64,000 nucleotides of DNA from Methylobacterium sp. SyP6R (lineage in GTDB: Bacteria > Pseudomonadota > Alphaproteobacteria > Rhizobiales > Beijerinckiaceae). This document shows positions 24,188-32,736 of this stretch, one piece after another; position 1 is the first letter of the stretch, and each line of letters starts with the position of its first letter. The stretch spans positions 646,001 through 710,000 of the forward strand of contig NZ_JAAQRC020000002.1 in assembly GCF_019216885.1 (NCBI RefSeq). The letters are read 5' to 3'. Made by a program: the position numbers and the translations under genes. Below the pieces are notes generated by a model that had not been told where the DNA came from, did no database searches, and saw only the letters and a program-made list of their open reading frames with translations.

Positions 24188-25446
24188 CGGGCGTCTCCTC
24201 GTGCGAGGGGCAGGGCGTCGGCGAAGGCGAGGTCGTGGAGCACCCGGGCGAGGACGCCTGCGCCGGCGGCGAGGTCGGCGGGCTCGGCCCATTCGGCCGG
24301 GGCGTGGCTGATCCCGGCCCGGCAGGGGACGAAGATCATCGCGCTCGGGCACGAGGAGGCGAGGTGGCGGGCGTCGTGGCCGGCGGCCGAGAGGAGCGGC
24401 ATCGCCCGGATCCCGAGTTCCGCCGCCGCCCGCGCGATCCGGTCCCGGAGCACGGGATCGAAGGCGTTCGAGGGTGCGGCGACGAGGGGCGTCACCGCGA
24501 CCGCGCAAGGGCCCGCCTCGGCCCGGCATAAGGGCTCGATCCACGCGCCGGCCGCATTCAGCACCGTGTTGTCGGGGTGGCGCAAATCGATGCTGAAACG
24601 GACCTCCCGGGCGATCACCGAGGGGGCGTTCGGCGCGACCGTGACCCGCCCGATGGTGAACTTGATCGCCGGATCGAGGCCGCCGATCGCCCCGTGGAGC
24701 GCGGCGGCGCAGCGCGCGAAGGCCGCCACCGCGTCGCGGCGCTCGGACATGGCGAGGGTGCCGGCATGGCCCTCCACGCCGGAGACGCACACGGAAAAGG
24801 TCTTCTTGCCCTGGATGCCGGTGACGATCCCGACCGGGCACCCCGCCGCCTCCAGCACCGGGCCCTGCTCGATATGCAGTTCCAGATAGGTGGCGACCGG
24901 ACCGCCGAGGGGCCGGCGCGGCAGGTCGGGAAACCAGGCGTGGAAGCGGTCGAGGGCGTCGCCGGCGCCGATCCCGTCCGCATCCCGGACGGCCCGGATC
25001 GCCGCGAGGCCGCGCAACCCGCAGAACGCCTCCGATCCCATCATGCCGGGGGCGAAGCGGCTGCCTTCCTCGTTCATCCAGGCGACGACGATACAGTCGC
25101 GCTCCGGCACCCGCCCGCCCGCGGCGAGATCCGTCACGGCATCGAGGGCGGCGAGCACGCCTGCCGCCCCGTCGAAGCGCCCGCCGGTCGGCTGGGTGTC
25201 GAGATGGCTGCCGAGCAGGACCGGCGGAGCCGCCCGGTCGCGGCCGGCCAGGACCAGGAACAGGTTGCCGGCCTCGTCGGTCTGGGGCGCGAGCCCGGCC
25301 TCGCGGCCCCAGCCGATGACGAGGTGCCAGGCCTCGGCCTCGCCCGCGGTCAGGGCCTGCCGGTCGACGCCTCCGCCCGGGATGGCGCCGATCTCGGCGA
25401 GCGCCATCAGCCGGCGCCAGAGCCGGCCGGAAGCGGGGCCGGCCAT
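24184..25446 (-). CDS. M20 family amidohydrolase (allantoate/N-carbamoyl-amino-acid hydrolase type)
   Basis: A 420-residue binuclear metal hydrolase that cleaves a linear C-N bond such as an N-carbamoyl or ureido group. The metal ligands are visible: GSHLDTQPTGGRFDGAAG (about residues 79-96), NEEGSRF near 128, LELHIEQGP near 192 and SHAPAEW near 385; EGHAGT begins the dimerisation domain. All match canonical HyuC/AllC enzymes. The gene starts two bases after the alpha/beta hydrolase stop. A second, more divergent member of the family is encoded at 44105-45484. In this operon it probably hydrolyses an opened heterocycle or carbamoyl intermediate. Confidence 0.83.
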   Translation of the reverse strand: MAGPASGRLWRRLMALAEIGAIPGGGVDRQALTAGEAEAWHLVIGWGREAGLAPQTDEAGNLFLVLAGRDRAAPPVLLGSHLDTQPTGGRFDGAAGVLAALDAVTDLAAGGRVPERDCIVVAWMNEEGSRFAPGMMGSEAFCGLRGLAAIRAVRDADGIGAGDALDRFHAWFPDLPRRPLGGPVATYLELHIEQGPVLEAAGCPVGIVTGIQGKKTFSVCVSGVEGHAGTLAMSERRDAVAAFARCAAALHGAIGGLDPAIKFTIGRVTVAPNAPSVIAREVRFSIDLRHPDNTVLNAAGAWIEPLCRAEAGPCAVAVTPLVAAPSNAFDPVLRDRIARAAAELGIRAMPLLSAAGHDARHLASSCPSAMIFVPCRAGISHAPAEWAEPADLAAGAGVLARVLHDLAFADALPLARGDAR

Positions 25447-25448
25447 CG

Positions 25449-26327
25449 TCACATCGTCCGCATGATCTGGCCCGGCAGCGCCCGCGGATCGCGGGGCAGC
25501 CAGCGCCCGGCCTCGACCTGGGCGATGAACTCGGCCAGCAGCGCGTTGAAGGCGGCGGGCTCCTCCAGGTTCAGGGTGTGGCCGGTCTTCGGGAAGACCG
25601 AGAGCCCGCAGGCGGGAATCGTCTTCTTGAGGAAGAGGCCGGGCTGGAGGCAATGGTCGTCCTCGTCGCCGACCACCACCAGGGTCGGCACCGCCATCCG
25701 CCTCAGCTCCTCCTCGAGATCGTAGAAGGACGGCCGGCGGGCCTGCACGCCCCGCATCGTCATCGCGGCGCCCTTGTCCGAATGGGTGGCGAGCCGGTCG
25801 GCGAAGACCTGCCAGCCGCGCGGGTCCTTGCTCTGGAACTGCACCCGGCTGGCGCCGAGAGCATAGATCTTGGAGAATTCCCGCGCGCCCTTGGTCTCGA
25901 AGTTGTCGGCCACTTCGAGGGAGACGCCGCGAAAATACTCCTCGAACTCCTTCTCGCAGCCATAGCCGGCGCCCGCCACCGTCAGCGACAGCGCGCGCTC
26001 GGGGTATCGCAGGCCGACATGCACGGTGCAGAACCCGCCCATCGACAGTCCGACGATGTGGGCCTTCTCGATCCCGAGCCCGTCCAGCACGGCCACCGCA
26101 TCGTCGGCGGCAAGACTTTGGGAATAGGAATCGAGGCCGTCGGGCACGTCGGACGGCGGATAGCCCCGCGCCGCGTAGGTGATGCAGCGGTGGCGGCGGC
26201 TGAAGAACTGCATCTGCGGCTCCCAGGAAGCGTGGTTGCCGCCGAATTCGTGGATGAACAGGATCGGGGTGCCGATTCCTGCCTCTTCGACGTGGAGGTT
26301 TACGCCGTCACGGGTCGTGATCGTCAT
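25449..26327 (-). CDS. alpha/beta hydrolase, enol-lactonase-like
   Basis: A 292-residue alpha/beta-fold hydrolase. The oxyanion loop is HEFGGNHASWEP near residue 26, the nucleophile elbow GLSMGG near residue 93 gives the catalytic serine, and PTLVVVGDEDDH and KTGHTLNLEEP near the C-terminus hold the acid and histidine. The overall pattern is that of 3-oxoadipate enol-lactonase and related C-C or ester hydrolases. It lies 36 bases downstream of the aminotransferase gene and two bases upstream of the M20 gene in the same operon, in line with sequential hydrolytic steps of a catabolic route. Confidence 0.8.
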   Translation of the reverse strand: MTITTRDGVNLHVEEAGIGTPILFIHEFGGNHASWEPQMQFFSRRHRCITYAARGYPPSDVPDGLDSYSQSLAADDAVAVLDGLGIEKAHIVGLSMGGFCTVHVGLRYPERALSLTVAGAGYGCEKEFEEYFRGVSLEVADNFETKGAREFSKIYALGASRVQFQSKDPRGWQVFADRLATHSDKGAAMTMRGVQARRPSFYDLEEELRRMAVPTLVVVGDEDDHCLQPGLFLKKTIPACGLSVFPKTGHTLNLEEPAAFNALLAEFIAQVEAGRWLPRDPRALPGQIMRTM

Positions 26328-26363
26328 GATGGGCTGTCCCGATGGATCGTCCTGGGCAGGGGC

Positions 26364-27500
26364 TCAGAATTGCGGCGGCAGGTCGTTCAGCGTGCGCGCT
26401 TCCTCCGCCAGGGCCGGCAGCAGGTCGCAGAACCGCTGCACCCACGGCGTCGGCACCGAGGTCGAGACCTTGACGAAGCGGTCGCCGAAGCGGGCGGTGT
26501 GGTAGGTGCCCTGGCGGATCATGATTCCCCGCCGGCGGTAGCACTCGACCAGGGCCTCCGGCCGGATGCCGGCGCCGATCGTCTCCAGCACCAGGAAGTT
26601 GCCGTGCGAGGGGAAGATCGGCAGCGCCAACCCCTCGACCCGGCCCGCGGCCTCGGCGATCATCGCCTTGTTGGCCCGGTCGATCCGGCGGACCTCCGCC
26701 ATCCAGGCGGGCTTGACCGACAGCCCGGCCTCGGCGGCCCGCTGCGCGATCACGCTGGCGCCGAGCACGCTGGTGGTGCGCGCGGCCATCTCCTCGAACA
26801 GGGCGGGCGAGGCGACGAGCGCGCCGATGCGCAACCCCGCAAGACCGAGCCACTTCGAGAAGCTCAGCGAGACGACCGTGTTCTCAGGGTCGGCGAGGAG
26901 CGCCGGGTAATGGTCGTCGGCGAAGTCGCGGTAGGTGCAGTCATGGACGAGGAGCGCGCCGCACTCCCGGGCGATGGCAGCGAACGCCTCGATCTCGGCC
27001 CGCGTGTAGCGGATGCCCAGCGGGTTGTTGGGATCGACGAGGTAGATGATCGCCGTTCGCGCGTCGACATGGGCGCGCAGGGCCTCCGGGGTCAGCCGAT
27101 ACCCGCAGGCGGGATCGTAGATCGGGATCTCGATCACCGTCGCGCCGGCTTGTTCGGCGAACAGGCACGGCCACTTCCAGGTCGGGTCGGTGGTGACGAA
27201 GGTGGTGCCGGGCCGGCAACGGGCGCGGCAGACCATCGCCAGCGCATTGACGCCGCCCTCGGTCACGAGCGCCTCGGCGCCCGGCGTGCCGAGATCGGCG
27301 GTGATCGCGGCGCGTAAACGTTCGAAGCCGAGCGGCGGCGCGTAGGCGTTGAAGGCGTTGTCCTCGACCGCCCGGATCATCGCCGCGCGCACCGCCGGAT
27401 GCGCCTCGATGTGGTTGGTGTTCTGGCCGAGCCAGATCAGGTCCGGCGTCGCCGAGAGGTCGTCGAAGTAGCGGTTGCGGGTCAGCGCAGGGGAGGCCAT
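26364..27500 (-). CDS. class I/II PLP-dependent aminotransferase
   Basis: A 378-residue fold-type I aminotransferase most like the histidinol-phosphate aminotransferase branch. NAYAPPLGFERLRAAI near residue 52 is the substrate-binding N-terminal region, VDPNNPLG near 156 binds PLP, HDCTYRDFADDHYP near 184 contains the PLP-interacting Asp/Tyr, and SLSFSKWLGLAGLRIG near 212 carries the Schiff-base lysine. The ATG shares one base with the SDR stop (TGATG). There are no histidine-synthesis genes around it, so it is more likely a catabolic transaminase or lyase in the operon. Confidence 0.8.
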   Translation of the reverse strand: MASPALTRNRYFDDLSATPDLIWLGQNTNHIEAHPAVRAAMIRAVEDNAFNAYAPPLGFERLRAAITADLGTPGAEALVTEGGVNALAMVCRARCRPGTTFVTTDPTWKWPCLFAEQAGATVIEIPIYDPACGYRLTPEALRAHVDARTAIIYLVDPNNPLGIRYTRAEIEAFAAIARECGALLVHDCTYRDFADDHYPALLADPENTVVSLSFSKWLGLAGLRIGALVASPALFEEMAARTTSVLGASVIAQRAAEAGLSVKPAWMAEVRRIDRANKAMIAEAAGRVEGLALPIFPSHGNFLVLETIGAGIRPEALVECYRRRGIMIRQGTYHTARFGDRFVKVSTSVPTPWVQRFCDLLPALAEEARTLNDLPPQF

Positions 27501-28279
27501 CAGATCACCGAGCCGCGCGAGGCGATGCCGCCGTCGATGGTGACGACCGTGCCGGTGATGTAGCCGGCCCGCGGCGAGGCCAGGAAGGCGCAGAGATCGG
27601 CGACCTCCTCCGAGGTGGCGGGGCGCTTGCCCGGATACTTGTCGAACAGTTCCTGCCAGCGCGCCTCGTCGCCGAGCATGTCGATCGCCTTGCGCTTCAT
27701 GATCTTGAGCATGCGGTCGGTGGCGACCGGGCCGGGATTGATCGCGACCACGCGCACGCCGTGGTCGAGGCTGCGGCCGCCGAGCGCCTTGGTGAAGGAC
27801 ATCAGCGCGGCGTTGCCGGTCGAGCCCGCGATGTAGCTCGCGTCCCAGTTCTCGCCCGAATTGCCGATGACGTTGACGATCACGCCGCCGCGGCCCTTCA
27901 GGCGCGGATAGTAGAGGCGCGACAGGGTGATGTAGCCGAACACCTTGAGGTCGAAGCCCCGGCGCCAGTCCTCCTCCTCCAGCACCTCGATCGAGCCGGC
28001 CGGGATGTCGCCGGCATTGTTGACCAGGATGTCGATGTCGCCTGCCGCCGCGGCGAGCCGCTCCATCGCGGCGGTGCTCGACAGGTCGAGGGCATGGACG
28101 GTGACGCGGACGCCGTACTCGGCCTCCAGTTCGCGCCTGGCCTCCTCCATCGCCGCGCCGTTGCGGGCGGCGAGATGCAGGTGGCAGCCTTCCGCCGCGA
28201 AGGTGCGGGCCACGGCGAGGCCGATGCCCTTCGAGGCACCGGTGATCAGGGCGGTCTTGTCGGTGAGGTCGAGCTGCAC
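27500..28279 (-). CDS. SDR family oxidoreductase with altered YXXXK motif
   Basis: A 259-residue short-chain dehydrogenase/reductase-like protein. The cofactor motif TGASKGIG is near residue 14 and NNAGD near 88, so NAD(P) binding is expected. At the catalytic site the usual YXXXK is replaced: the stretch reads YIAGSTGNAALMSFTKAL, placing Gly and Asn where Tyr and Lys normally stand. The start is taken as GTG at 28279 because AGGAGT lies five bases upstream; an in-frame ATG at 28327 would overlap the operator repeat. First gene of the enzymatic operon. Either an atypical reductase or a non-catalytic relative. Confidence 0.75.
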   Translation of the reverse strand: MQLDLTDKTALITGASKGIGLAVARTFAAEGCHLHLAARNGAAMEEARRELEAEYGVRVTVHALDLSSTAAMERLAAAAGDIDILVNNAGDIPAGSIEVLEEEDWRRGFDLKVFGYITLSRLYYPRLKGRGGVIVNVIGNSGENWDASYIAGSTGNAALMSFTKALGGRSLDHGVRVVAINPGPVATDRMLKIMKRKAIDMLGDEARWQELFDKYPGKRPATSEEVADLCAFLASPRAGYITGTVVTIDGGIASRGSVI

Positions 28280-28301
28280 GGGGCACTCCTGACGGGCAAA
28301 A

Positions 28302-28330
28302 GGTATGCATCGTGCAGCAAGTTGCATACC
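28302..28330. promoter_or_regulatory. candidate GntR operator between regulator and enzyme operon
   Basis: Inverted repeat GGTATGCA (28302-28309) and TGCATACC (28323-28330), spacer 13, just upstream of the SDR start and downstream of the GntR stop. The half-site GTATGCA resembles the operator-like repeat at 9759-9776 before another FCD-type GntR gene. It is well placed to block transcription of the operon beginning at 28279. Confidence 0.5.
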
Positions 28331-28340
28331 AGACGCGGTC

Positions 28341-29060
28341 TCACTCGAACGCGGCCAGGAAGTCGAGCAGGTTGTCGCCGAGCAGCGCGACGTGGTCGCG
28401 CATCGCCCGGTGCGCGCCCTCCGGGTCGTGGGCGAGGATCGCCCTCAGGATCGCCTCGTGCTCGCGGATCGTGTCGCTCATCCGGTTCGGCATCCGGGTG
28501 ACGCGGCGGCGATAGGCGGCGACCTGGTTGCGCAGGCGCCGGGTCTGGTCGGCCAGGAAGCCGTTGCGGGCGGCCTCGTAGATCGCCTCGTGGAAATCCT
28601 GGTTCACGTCGTAGAAGGCGTCGGCGTCGCCGCCGTCGACGAGGTCGACGAGGCGCTGGTGGATCGGCTCGATCGTCGCCCGCCAGGTCAGCGGGACGCG
28701 CCGCGCGGCGAGCCGCGCACACAGGCCTTCGAGTTCCGCCATCACCTGGAACATCTCGATCAGGGCGTGCGGGCCGATGCTGCGCACCACCGCGCCCTGG
28801 CGCCCGCGCAGCTCGACGAGGTGGCTGGCGGCGAGCAGCCGGAACGCCTCGCGGACGGGGGTTCGCGACACGCCGTAGCGCAGTGCGATCTCCTGTTCGT
28901 CCAGGCGGCTGCCGGGTTCGAGATGGCCGGCGGCGATCGCCGCTTCGAGCTGTTGGCGCAACCCCTCCGCCAGGGTTAGGCCGGGGGCAGGGGAGACCGG
29001 GGCACGCCCCGCATCGATCCCGATGACGCCGTTTTGTGCGCCTGCCACCATCTTATGCAT
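28341..29060 (-). CDS. GntR family transcriptional regulator, FCD subfamily
   Basis: A 239-residue regulator. A winged helix-turn-helix occupies about residues 25-95 with EIALRYGVSRTPVREAFRLL, and the FCD effector domain follows with its conserved Asp/His residues (DVNQDFHEAIYEAA near 155, EHEAILRAI near 200 and AMRDHVALL near 222). It lies between the enzyme operon (downstream, same strand) and the divergent ABC-transporter operon, and presumably controls both in response to a pathway acid. Upstream of its start, near 29054-29067, TTATGCATTCATAA forms a further small inverted repeat that could be an autoregulatory site. The start at 29060 has no strong ribosome site; an ATG at 29051 is possible. 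Confidence 0.85.
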   Translation of the reverse strand: MHKMVAGAQNGVIGIDAGRAPVSPAPGLTLAEGLRQQLEAAIAAGHLEPGSRLDEQEIALRYGVSRTPVREAFRLLAASHLVELRGRQGAVVRSIGPHALIEMFQVMAELEGLCARLAARRVPLTWRATIEPIHQRLVDLVDGGDADAFYDVNQDFHEAIYEAARNGFLADQTRRLRNQVAAYRRRVTRMPNRMSDTIREHEAILRAILAHDPEGAHRAMRDHVALLGDNLLDFLAAFE

Positions 29061-29294
29061 TCATAAATTCCATATTTGTGTACATCACCCCTGCCGCCTC
29101 GCCCAGTTCGACCCGGCCGGCACCTTCGCGCAGCACTCGCCAGGGCCGAGGCAAACGCGATGCCGTTGCGTTCACGCCGCTTCGGAGCCGTCTGGCACAT
29201 CCGTTGCAGAGATCCGCCCATCGCGGCCGGCGCTCAGGCATGCCAGAGGCGGCCCTCGTTATACAAGAACCCGAAAGGACGTCTCTTGCGGGCG

Positions 29295-30131
29295 ATGCTG
29301 CGACACCAGGACGACGCTCCCGCGACGACGGCGGATCCCGCGCCGCTGATCGAGTTCAAGGGCGTCGGCAAGACGTTCGGGCCGGTCAAGGCCCTGTCGG
29401 GGTTCTCGGCCCGGATCGGGCGGGGCGAGTTCGTCACCGTCGTCGGCCCGAGCGGCTGCGGCAAGAGCACGCTCTTCAACATCGTGGCCGGGCTGGAGGA
29501 GCCCGATCCCGGCGGGGCCCTGCGCTTCGAGGGGCGGAGCTGCCACGCCGCCGACCTGCTCGGCCGGGTCTCGTTCATGCCCCAGCGCGACCTGCTGCTG
29601 CCCTGGCGCACCGTGATCGACAACGCGATCCTGGCGCTGGAGATCGAGGGAAGGCCGCGCAAGGAAGCCCGTTCGGAAGCGCTCCGGATGCTGCCCGAAT
29701 TCGGGCTGTCCGGTTTCGAGGCACAGTACCCGCACCAGCTCTCCGGCGGCATGCGCCAGCGGGTGGCCTTGATGCGCACCTTCCTGTTCGAGCGCGACCT
29801 GATGCTGCTCGACGAGCCGTTCGGGGCGCTGGACGCGCTGACCCGCACGCTGATGCAGCGGTGGCTCCTCGACGTCTGGCAGCGCCACCGGCGCACGATC
29901 CTGTTCATCACCCACGACGTCGACGAGGCGATCTTCCTCGGCGACCGGGTGCTGGTGATGACCGCCCGGCCGGGCGCGGTGAAGCTCGAGCAGCGCATCG
30001 ACCTGCCGCGGCCGCGCCGGCCCGACCTCGTCACCGCCCCCGAATTCATCCGGCTCAAGCGCACGCTCCTCGAGGCGATCGAGGAGGAGAGCCTGAAGTC
30101 GTTCCAGATCGCCGAGGAGAAGGCTCCATGA
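29295..30131 (+). CDS. ABC transporter ATP-binding protein, NitT/TauT type
   Basis: A 278-residue ATPase energising the adjacent NMT1-type importer. Walker A GPSGCGKST is near residue 55, the Q-loop is FMPQRDLLLPW, the signature LSGGMRQRVALMR is near 151 and Walker B LMLLDEPFGALDA near 171, followed by the H-loop FITHDVDEA. These are features of SsuB/TauB/ThiZ-like ATPases. The ATG at 29295 is chosen, but a TTG at 29286 has the better-placed AAAGGA six bases upstream and may be the true start. First gene of a six-gene operon whose members all overlap or nearly touch. Confidence 0.87.
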   Translation: MLRHQDDAPATTADPAPLIEFKGVGKTFGPVKALSGFSARIGRGEFVTVVGPSGCGKSTLFNIVAGLEEPDPGGALRFEGRSCHAADLLGRVSFMPQRDLLLPWRTVIDNAILALEIEGRPRKEARSEALRMLPEFGLSGFEAQYPHQLSGGMRQRVALMRTFLFERDLMLLDEPFGALDALTRTLMQRWLLDVWQRHRRTILFITHDVDEAIFLGDRVLVMTARPGAVKLEQRIDLPRPRRPDLVTAPEFIRLKRTLLEAIEEESLKSFQIAEEKAP

Positions 30132-30913
30132 ACGCCCGCATGAGCGCCGAGACCCCCGCAGGCCGCGTCGATCCCGCCGAGTGGGAGGCCCGCGTCGCGC
30201 TCGCCGCCTGCTACCGCATGGTGGCGCAGCTCGGCATGGACGACCTGATCTACAACCACATCTCGGCCCGCATTCCCGGGCGCGACAACGAATTCCTGAT
30301 CAACCCCTACGGCCTGCTCTTCGACGAGATCACCGCGTCGAGCCTCGTCAAGATCGACCTCGACGGCACCGTCCTCGACGACACGCCCCACACGGTGAAC
30401 CTCGCCGCCTTCGTGATCCACGCGGCGATCCACAAGACGAGCCACGACGCGGCCTGCGTGCTGCACACCCATTCGGATGCCAGCGTCGCCGTCTCCGGCC
30501 AGGAGAAGGGCCTGTTGCCGCTGAGCCAGTTCGCGATGCGGTTCTACGACCGGCAGGCCTTCCACGATTACGAGGGCGTGGCGATCGACCTCGACGAGCA
30601 GGGGCGCCTCGTGCGCGATCTCGGGCCCCACAAGGTCATGCTGATGCGCAACCACGGCATCCTGACCGTCGGCCGCACGCCCGGCGAGGCGTTCATGCTG
30701 CTCTACTACTTCGAGCGCGCCGCACGCATCCAGCTCGACATGCAGGCGGCGGCCGCCGCCGGCGCCGCCCTGGTGATCCCGCCCCACGAGGTCTGCGAGC
30801 GCGCCGCACGGCAGTTCTGGGAGCTGCAGGGCGACATCCTGATCCCCGGCGAGCGCGAATGGCCGGCGCTGATGCGCCGGCTCGACCGCACCGACCCGTC
30901 CTACCGCCACTGA
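30128..30913 (+). CDS. class II aldolase/adducin family protein
   Basis: A 261-residue zinc-dependent aldolase-like enzyme, overlapping the ATPase stop as ATGA. The metal-binding pair is in VLHTHSDASVAVS near residue 112 and the third histidine in MRNHGILTVG near 180; YNHISARIPG near residue 43 is the family N-terminal signature. Members include fuculose-phosphate aldolase, sugar-acid decarboxylases and subunits acting on hydroxy acids. It lies between the ATPase and binding-protein genes of an importer, so it is probably co-expressed with uptake and acts on an intermediate of the imported compound. Confidence 0.8.
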   Translation: MNARMSAETPAGRVDPAEWEARVALAACYRMVAQLGMDDLIYNHISARIPGRDNEFLINPYGLLFDEITASSLVKIDLDGTVLDDTPHTVNLAAFVIHAAIHKTSHDAACVLHTHSDASVAVSGQEKGLLPLSQFAMRFYDRQAFHDYEGVAIDLDEQGRLVRDLGPHKVMLMRNHGILTVGRTPGEAFMLLYYFERAARIQLDMQAAAAAGAALVIPPHEVCERAARQFWELQGDILIPGEREWPALMRRLDRTDPSYRH

Positions 30914-30928
30914 ACGCGAAGGCCCCCG

Positions 30929-31942
30929 ATGCTCAAGCGCCGCCACCTCCTCGCCGCCCTCGCCGCCCTCACCCTCGCCGGTCCTGCCCTCGCCGGTGCC
31001 GCCGCCGCCGAGCCGGTGAAAGCCTCGTTGCGCCTGAAATGGCTGCCGCAGGCGCAGTTCGCCGGGTTCTACGTCGCCGTGCAGAAGGGCTACTACAAGG
31101 CGGAAGGGATCGACCTGACGATCAACCCGGGCGGGCCGAACCTGCTCGCCGAGAACCTCGTCGCCACCGGCGCCGACACGTTCGGCCTCTCGGGCGGCAG
31201 CGACAGCGTGCTCGCCGCCCGCGACAAGGGCCTGCCGGTGGTCTGCATCGGCGTCTCGCACCAGGTCACCCCGTTCGTCTTCGTCACCCGCAAGGACGGA
31301 CCGGTGAAGACGCTCGCCGACTTCAAGGGCCGCACCGTCACGACCTGGTTCACCGGCGCCAACCACGTCCTCAACGCCGTCCTGGCCAAGGAGGGCATCC
31401 AGCCCGGCGAGGTGAAGATCCAGCCGCAGCAGGTCAGCGTCACGCCGTTCGTCGACGGCGCCGTCGATGTCGCCACGGCCACCTACTACAACGAACTTTA
31501 CGCCATCCAGAGCCGGATGGGGAAAGACAACTTACGCACCTTCGTCGCCGAGGATTACGGCATCACCTTCCCGCGCGACACCTTGATCGTGTCCGAGCCG
31601 GTGCTGAAGGACAAGCCCGAGCTGGTGAAGGGCTTCCTGCGCGCCTCGATCCGCGGCTGGCGCGACGCCTTCGCGGATCCGAAGGCCGCAATCGATACCG
31701 TGATGGCGATCGCCCCGACCCTCGACCGGGCACACCAGGAGTTCATGCTGGCGGAGGTCAAGCGCCTGATGACGGCCGGCGCCGCCAAGGAGCGGGGCCT
31801 GTTCGCGATCGACCCGGCGGCCATCGCCAAGGCGCACGACCTGCTGCTCCAGGCCAAGGTGATCGCAAAGCCCGTCGACCTCGACAGCGCCTTCGATTCC
31901 CGGCCGCTCGATGCCCTGTCGAGCGCGGACCGCCAGCTGTGA
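30929..31942 (+). CDS. ABC transporter substrate-binding protein, NMT1/THI5-like
   Basis: A 337-residue periplasmic binding protein with an RR-containing signal peptide (about residues 1-27, MLKRRHLLAAL then an alanine-rich core). The mature start KASLRLKWLPQAQFAGFYVA is the hallmark of the NMT1/THI5 group, which binds thiamine-pyrimidine precursors, riboflavin and similar ring compounds, as distinct from sulfonate and nitrate binders. Two lobes follow with GLSGGSDSVLAARDKG and TTWFTGANHVL at the cleft. Specificity for a heterocycle is inference from this signature. It is co-transcribed with two permeases and a flavin monooxygenase. Confidence 0.83.
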   Translation: MLKRRHLLAALAALTLAGPALAGAAAAEPVKASLRLKWLPQAQFAGFYVAVQKGYYKAEGIDLTINPGGPNLLAENLVATGADTFGLSGGSDSVLAARDKGLPVVCIGVSHQVTPFVFVTRKDGPVKTLADFKGRTVTTWFTGANHVLNAVLAKEGIQPGEVKIQPQQVSVTPFVDGAVDVATATYYNELYAIQSRMGKDNLRTFVAEDYGITFPRDTLIVSEPVLKDKPELVKGFLRASIRGWRDAFADPKAAIDTVMAIAPTLDRAHQEFMLAEVKRLMTAGAAKERGLFAIDPAAIAKAHDLLLQAKVIAKPVDLDSAFDSRPLDALSSADRQL

Positions 31943-32736
31943 GCGCGGCGCTCGCCGAGTCCACGCCGGCCGCGCCCCGCGCCGCCGGCCTCGCCCGCCG
32001 GATCGGCCTGCGGATCCTCGCGCTGCTGGCCGTGGCGCTCGCCTGGGAGGGGCTGGTGCTCCTGCTGGGGATCCGGCCGTTCTACCTGCCGCGGCTCTCG
32101 GCGGTCCTGGCGGCCATCCTGGCGACGCCCGGTGCCTATGCCGCCGGGTTCCTGCGCACGCTGACCGAGACCCTGATCGGCTTCGTCGCCGGGGGCGCCT
32201 TCGGGATCGCGGTCGCCGTGGCGTTCCTGCGGCTGCGGGCGTTGCGCGAGATGGTCTTCCCGCTCTTCGTGGTGTCGCAGACCATTCCCGTCATCGCCTT
32301 CGGGGCGCTGGTCGTGCTGTGGTTCGGCAACACGCTGATCGCCAAGGCCGTCATCGCCTTCTACCTCACCTTCTTCCCCGTCACCGTGAACGCGCTCATC
32401 GGCCTCGAATCGGTCGACCCGCGCCAGATCGCCCTGATGCGCAGCTTCGGCGCCTCGCCGCGCCAGATCCTGCTGCGTCTCCAGTTGCCGAGCGCCCTGC
32501 CGCAGACCTTCGTGGCGTTGCGGCTCGCCGCCTCGCTCAGCCTCGTGGGTGCCATCGTCGGCGAGTGGTTCGGCGACACGACCGGGCTCGGCGTGCTCCT
32601 GCTGCAGGCGATGTACAACGAGAACGTCGTCGCAATCTGGGCCGCGCTCCTGGTCTGCGCGCTTCTCGGCACCGGCTTCTACGCGGCCGTCGCCTTCCTC
32701 GAACGCCGCCTCGTCTTCTGGGGGGCCGAGCAGTGA
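31939..32736 (+). CDS. ABC transporter permease, NitT/TauT type (first)
   Basis: A 265-residue inner-membrane permease with six hydrophobic segments. The EAA loop that docks the ATPase is LMRSFGASPRQILLRLQLPSAL, shortened here to its core SFGASPRQILLRLQLP (about residues 170-185). The start is GTG at 31939 overlapping the binding-protein TGA as GTGA. A pair of distinct permease genes follows each other here, so the channel is probably a heterodimer. Confidence 0.85.
   Translation: MSAALAESTPAAPRAAGLARRIGLRILALLAVALAWEGLVLLLGIRPFYLPRLSAVLAAILATPGAYAAGFLRTLTETLIGFVAGGAFGIAVAVAFLRLRALREMVFPLFVVSQTIPVIAFGALVVLWFGNTLIAKAVIAFYLTFFPVTVNALIGLESVDPRQIALMRSFGASPRQILLRLQLPSALPQTFVALRLAASLSLVGAIVGEWFGDTTGLGVLLLQAMYNENVVAIWAALLVCALLGTGFYAAVAFLERRLVFWGAEQ

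Noticed and set aside
26364..27500. Histidine biosynthesis role (HisC) for the aminotransferase
   Set aside because: The family resemblance is real, but no his genes are nearby and the gene is embedded in a catabolic operon.
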